A stretch of 64,000 bases of DNA from Pseudoduganella rivuli. GTDB lineage: Bacteria; Pseudomonadota; Gammaproteobacteria; Burkholderiales; Burkholderiaceae_D. Both the position numbers and the translations under genes were made by a program. Each line of letters begins with the position of its first letter. Within the stretch, counting starts at the first letter, position 1. The stretch covers positions 1-64,000 of the forward strand of contig NZ_WKJJ01000007.1 in the NCBI RefSeq assembly GCF_009674485.1, read 5' to 3'. Of this stretch, positions 61,507-64,000 are shown piece by piece. The notes below the pieces were generated by a model, which worked only from the letters and a program-made list of their open reading frames with translations, made no database searches and was not told the origin of the DNA.

Positions 61507-62199
61507 TTAAAATTGATCACCTTCCCGCCGAACGACCCGACCAATAATAATGCAGTCCTTGCCGTGGCAGGCCCGGCGGAAGTAGCGCCGCTGGTCCGGG
61601 TTGTCGGACATCATCCACCATTGACCCGCATCCCGGGCCATCCGCTTTACCACCGGTTCGCCTTCGTAGTTGATGGCGTAGACAGCGTTGTCTACAAGCT
61701 TCTTGTCAGACTTGTTGATGATGACCGTATCGCCTTCGCAGATCGTTGGCGCCATGCTATCGCCAGTTACCGGCATCGCAATGAGTTGTTCCGGGTCGTA
61801 GCCTTTCCTTTGCACCCAATTCAACGATATCCCGAGCGTACCGCCGTCGCGCCGGTCCGGCTCAAGGCTGACACCATTTACGCCTGCTTGCAATTTGAGT
61901 GAGCCCAGCGGAATCCGCACGATGCCTGGCGAGTCTTCGTCAACGACCACAACGCGCATCGCGCCTGGGATGTGCAGGCCAGGTTCGATGGCCATCTCGC
62001 TGGTGCCGTGCAAGAGCCATTCAGGGGAAATTTCCAGGACGGAACAAACCCTTACTAGGTTCGAGCCTTCAATCTTCTTGGTTTCCCCGTTTTCCCACTG
62101 GGTTACCGTCGGTGCAGATACGCCAATGAGCTTCGCAAAGTCCGATTTTTTTATGTTTTTAGCAAGACGAGCTTGCGTAAGTCTGTTATGCCAGTTCAT
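61507..62199 (-). CDS. Phage S24-family repressor (CI/LexA-like)
   Basis: The 230-residue product has an N-terminal HTH (KKSDFAKLIGVSAPTVTQWE) and a C-terminal S24 peptidase domain with S148 in TGDSMAPTICEGD and K185 in EPVVKRM. Ala105-Gly106 (LQAGVNG) is a possible self-cleavage site, so induction by RecA/SOS is plausible. It probably binds the five operators at the two promoters. It is transcribed leftward, with its ATG touching operator OR1. Confidence 0.92.
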   Translation of the reverse strand: MNWHNRLTQARLAKNIKKSDFAKLIGVSAPTVTQWENGETKKIEGSNLVRVCSVLEISPEWLLHGTSEMAIEPGLHIPGAMRVVVVDEDSPGIVRIPLGSLKLQAGVNGVSLEPDRRDGGTLGISLNWVQRKGYDPEQLIAMPVTGDSMAPTICEGDTVIINKSDKKLVDNAVYAINYEGEPVVKRMARDAGQWWMMSDNPDQRRYFRRACHGKDCIIIGRVVRREGDQF

Positions 62200-62212
62200 T
62201 AAGCTACCTTAA
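62199..62212. promoter_or_regulatory. Phage repressor operator OR1
   Basis: TTAAGCTACCTTAA begins at the repressor start codon. It would let the repressor limit its own synthesis. Confidence 0.65.
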
Positions 62213-62213
62213 A

Positions 62214-62227
62214 TTAAACCGGGTTAA
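62214..62227. promoter_or_regulatory. Phage repressor operator OR2
   Basis: TTAAACCGGGTTAA is a perfect palindrome, one base after OR1. Confidence 0.65.
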
Positions 62228-62256
62228 GCGTGCGGAAATTTTGCTTGCGCTTAAAT

Positions 62257-62270
62257 TTAAGCGAGCTTAA
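62257..62270. promoter_or_regulatory. Phage repressor operator OR3
   Basis: TTAAGCGAGCTTAA overlaps a 16-base perfect palindrome (62248-62263) and a likely -10 box (TAAAAT, 62268-62273) of the rightward Cro-side promoter. Confidence 0.7.
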
Positions 62271-62279
62271 AATCAGGCC

Positions 62280-62600
62280 ATGGATAAAGATCGCACGCCC
62301 GATGAAATCATTGACGCCCTGGGCGGGACGTCTGAAGTAGCTCGTCTTTGCCAAGTAAGCAATGCTGCCGTTTCGCAGTGGAGGGAAAACGGCATCCCGA
62401 ATAGCCGGATTATGTTTTTACGCTTGGCGCGTCCTGACGTCTTTGCAACATTGGAGGGGAGGGCAGCACCGACTCGCCGCGCCACCGACCCCACGCCCGC
62501 CCCAGGTCATTGCGGCCGCCAGCCAGCATCCCCACACAACATCCTCGACACCGTGCCTAGTAACGCGGTGGTGTCAGCCATCCCGCCCGCGAAAGAGTGA
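62280..62600 (+). CDS. Cro/YdaS-like phage regulator
   Basis: The 106-residue product starts TPDEIIDALGGTSEVARLCQ followed by VSNAAVSQWRENGIPNSRI, the YdaS-type HTH that opens the rightward operon of Rac-like and lambdoid phages. A Pro/Ala tail follows. It is divergent from the repressor and should repress the repressor promoter. Confidence 0.85.
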   Translation: MDKDRTPDEIIDALGGTSEVARLCQVSNAAVSQWRENGIPNSRIMFLRLARPDVFATLEGRAAPTRRATDPTPAPGHCGRQPASPHNILDTVPSNAVVSAIPPAKE

Positions 62601-62633
62601 TATGGGCGACCAGACCATGCCATGGAGTCCTTT

Positions 62634-63332
62634 ATGAATTTAAAAAGTTTGCGTGATGCCGATGGCGACTTCGCAAGCATCGGAGCTTCTTTGAATGCAA
62701 TCGGCAATTTCGCCCGTGCCGAGGGCCTTACGCCCCAGCAGATCGTCGACATGTTTGATATCGGCATTTTTGCGCTCACGAAGGTTGGCGGCTATTCCCA
62801 GGAGGATGCTATTCGCACCGGTGACGACAGCGCCTCCTTGGCCGCCAAGCGCAGCCTTGTGGATGTGAACGTTAGCGTGTTTCGGCCGCTGGTAGGTTCT
62901 TCAACAACGCGGATTGAAGCAGTTCGATTTCACGCCCCACCGCAGCGTGCTGAGCCCCCGCTACTGTCGCTAACGCTGCCGATGGCACTACAGCCGGCAG
63001 AGCAACGAATTCTTCGTGACCTTCTGACGAATGCCCTGGAACGGTCTCTATCTTCAAACGATCCGGTGCCAGCTGAGAAGGTCAGCACTAGCGGCGAGGG
63101 CTGGCCAAGCCACTGCGTGGTTGTCACCGGTGAATCCTGCCCGCGCCAGATCTTCAGCATAAAAAATGCCACGGCGCTGAGCACGCTGCACTTTCTGCGC
63201 AAACTTATCGACACCATCGATCTGGAAAAGCTTGCGAACAAGCAAGGTGAGACATTTGCCCACGACTTTGCCGGAATTATGGGGGCGGTTCCGTTTGGGG
63301 CCGTTATGTCATATCCCAAAAAATCTGAATGA
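62634..63332 (+). CDS. Phage protein of unknown function after the Cro-like gene
   Basis: The 232-residue start at 62634 has GGAG 6 bases upstream; an ATG at 62622 is the alternative. A helical N-terminus (LNAIGNFARAEGLTPQQIVD) is followed by a linker and an alpha/beta C-terminus with two cysteines (HCVVVTGESCPRQIF). I recognise no family. It converges with, and overlaps by 29 bases, the gene at 63304. Confidence 0.65.
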   Translation: MNLKSLRDADGDFASIGASLNAIGNFARAEGLTPQQIVDMFDIGIFALTKVGGYSQEDAIRTGDDSASLAAKRSLVDVNVSVFRPLVGSSTTRIEAVRFHAPPQRAEPPLLSLTLPMALQPAEQRILRDLLTNALERSLSSNDPVPAEKVSTSGEGWPSHCVVVTGESCPRQIFSIKNATALSTLHFLRKLIDTIDLEKLANKQGETFAHDFAGIMGAVPFGAVMSYPKKSE

Positions 63333-63540
63333 ACTGCACCACGTCGACTTCCAGAGGACTTGGGTGGGTTCGCAAATATTCCTCGCACCACCCGTCGTTC
63401 AGTTGCCCATTCCAAATTTGAAAGTTTTCCAGCGGGAAGTGTTCGTTGAAGAGCGTGAATACGATGCGCTCCCCTTGCTCCAAGGTTCGTCCCCCGTCTT
63501 GGCTGACAAGTAAATGTGCGCATAACGTTGATTTTTTCAT
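63304..63540 (-). CDS. Small phage protein, antisense to its neighbour's end
   Basis: The 78-residue start at 63540 has AAAGGAA upstream. It has an N-terminal beta strand (KKSTLCAHLLVSQDGGRTLE) and a Trp/Glu-rich C-terminus. No family is recognised. It is the only leftward gene between the Cro-like and YdaT-like genes, and is divergent from the latter over 120 bases (63541-63660) that presumably hold both promoters. Confidence 0.65.
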   Translation of the reverse strand: MKKSTLCAHLLVSQDGGRTLEQGERIVFTLFNEHFPLENFQIWNGQLNDGWCEEYLRTHPSPLEVDVVQFIQIFWDMT

Positions 63541-63660
63541 GAGGGTTCCTTTGCGCTGTTGTTGAAGTTGTGGAACGGAAATAGTAGCGCAATTGGCAAC
63601 CCTCACCTTATTTGTTGTTTTGTTGATGTTTCAAGAATAGTCATTCCGAAGAGAAATAGC

Positions 63661-64000
63661 ATGCGCAACGAATCGCACAAGAGCCTGATTGGCATGGTCC
63701 GCGACCACGTGATCGCCTGGCGCAAGGCCGAGGGCTGGAGCCGCGAAACCGTGGTACAGGCCATCGTGGAGGCGCATCAGCGCATCGATGGCCCGACCGC
63801 CAGCGGCATTGTGTTCGACCCCACCACGCGCGATGCGTTCGAACGTCAGAAGGTCAACGCGGACCGGGTGTTCCGCTGGCTGGACGACGAATCGAAGGAC
63901 AGCAATCTGCTCCCGGCCAACTTCCTGCCGTCGATTCTGGCGGCCATGCCACTGGACGTGCGTTTGCATTGCCTCAGTGATTTCCTGCGCCCGCTGGGCG
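63661..64000 (+). CDS. YdaT-like phage protein (runs off the right edge)
   Basis: An ATG at 63661 opens a frame still open at the window edge (113 codons). It shows the YdaT plan: a helical start (RNESHKSLIGMVRDHVIAWR), then DRVFRWLDDE and NFLPSILAAMP near the end. In the Rac prophage YdaT follows YdaS and is toxic when expressed. The ribosome-binding site is weak (AGAG). Confidence 0.65.
   Translation, partial: MRNESHKSLIGMVRDHVIAWRKAEGWSRETVVQAIVEAHQRIDGPTASGIVFDPTTRDAFERQKVNADRVFRWLDDESKDSNLLPANFLPSILAAMPLDVRLHCLSDFLRPLG

Larger units (their letters stand above)
46613..64000. mobile_element. Temperate prophage (left end to window edge) carrying a DGR
   Basis: The region starts at the tRNA-end copy, continues with a long leftward operon of small overlapping phage-type genes (HNH, Gp37/Gp68-like, DUF2528, rdgC), and reaches an immunity region (S24 repressor, Cro/YdaS-like, YdaT-like) at the right. 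No integrase, terminase, capsid or tail genes lie within the window, so most of the phage is beyond 64 kb. Confidence 0.85.

Noticed and set aside
46692..64000. Integrase gene within the window
   Set aside because: None of the prophage genes seen carries tyrosine or serine recombinase motifs; it is presumed to lie beyond the right edge.
1..64000. CRISPR arrays, rRNA genes or insertion sequences
   Set aside because: No regularly spaced repeats, rRNA-like stretches or transposase genes were seen.

Overview
The window is GC-rich with dense, often overlapping genes. Family content (Xfp-AckA-formate dehydrogenase block, Ohr/OhrR, TPM/LemA, YXWGXW-repeat and glycine-zipper proteins, DUF6629) suggests a betaproteobacterium of the Oxalobacteraceae type (Janthinobacterium/Massilia/Duganella-like). 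That placement is inference; there is no rRNA to prove it.

Region 1 (about 1.7-26.5 kb) is an unusual kinase/cell-wall island. It holds a very long class B-type penicillin-binding protein (SxxK, SxN and KTG motifs all present), a protein with a sigma-region-4-like C-terminus, two unrecognised proteins, a protein with two tandem degenerate Lon-protease-like domains, an SPFH-like coiled-coil protein with zinc ribbons at both ends, and a Ser/Thr kinase fused to a coiled coil and an FGE-like domain. Facing these are a DUF1360 membrane protein, a large Cys-rich protein, two FHA-type proteins, an SH3b protein, a SEDS (FtsW/RodA-like) protein and a second Ser/Thr kinase. An OsmC-pirin pair sits in the middle. 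The part list resembles the actinobacterial PknA/PknB-FhaA/FhaB-RodA-PbpA locus.

Region 2 (26.6-46.3 kb) is ordinary chromosome: glycine-zipper protein, GNAT, M28 peptidase, persulfide-dioxygenase-like hydrolase, CLC antiporter, an Ohr/hydrolase/OhrR-type stress cluster with a palindromic operator, TPM-TPM-LemA operon, phosphoketolase, acetate kinase, and an NAD-type formate dehydrogenase pair.

Region 3 (46.6 kb to the right edge) is a temperate prophage. It starts at a 22-bp copy of a tRNA 3' end (probable att site). A long leftward operon of small overlapping genes is driven from about 60.7 kb. The immunity region (S24 repressor, Cro/YdaS-like protein, YdaT-like protein) is at 61.5-64 kb, with five matching 14-bp operators at the two promoters. 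The integrase and the intact tRNA should lie beyond the right edge.

The outstanding system is a diversity-generating retroelement (DGR) inside the prophage at 53.6-60.5 kb. It has a DGR-type reverse transcriptase, one 114-bp template repeat (TR), an accessory protein that fuses a MutS-I-like (MSL) domain to an Avd domain, and three separate target genes. Each target ends in an FGE/C-type-lectin-fold domain with a 114-bp variable repeat (VR). By hand alignment every TR/VR difference falls at a TR adenine (16, 16 and 12 of 24) and none elsewhere. A GNRA-loop hairpin follows each VR. Phage genes including rdgC sit between the targets.
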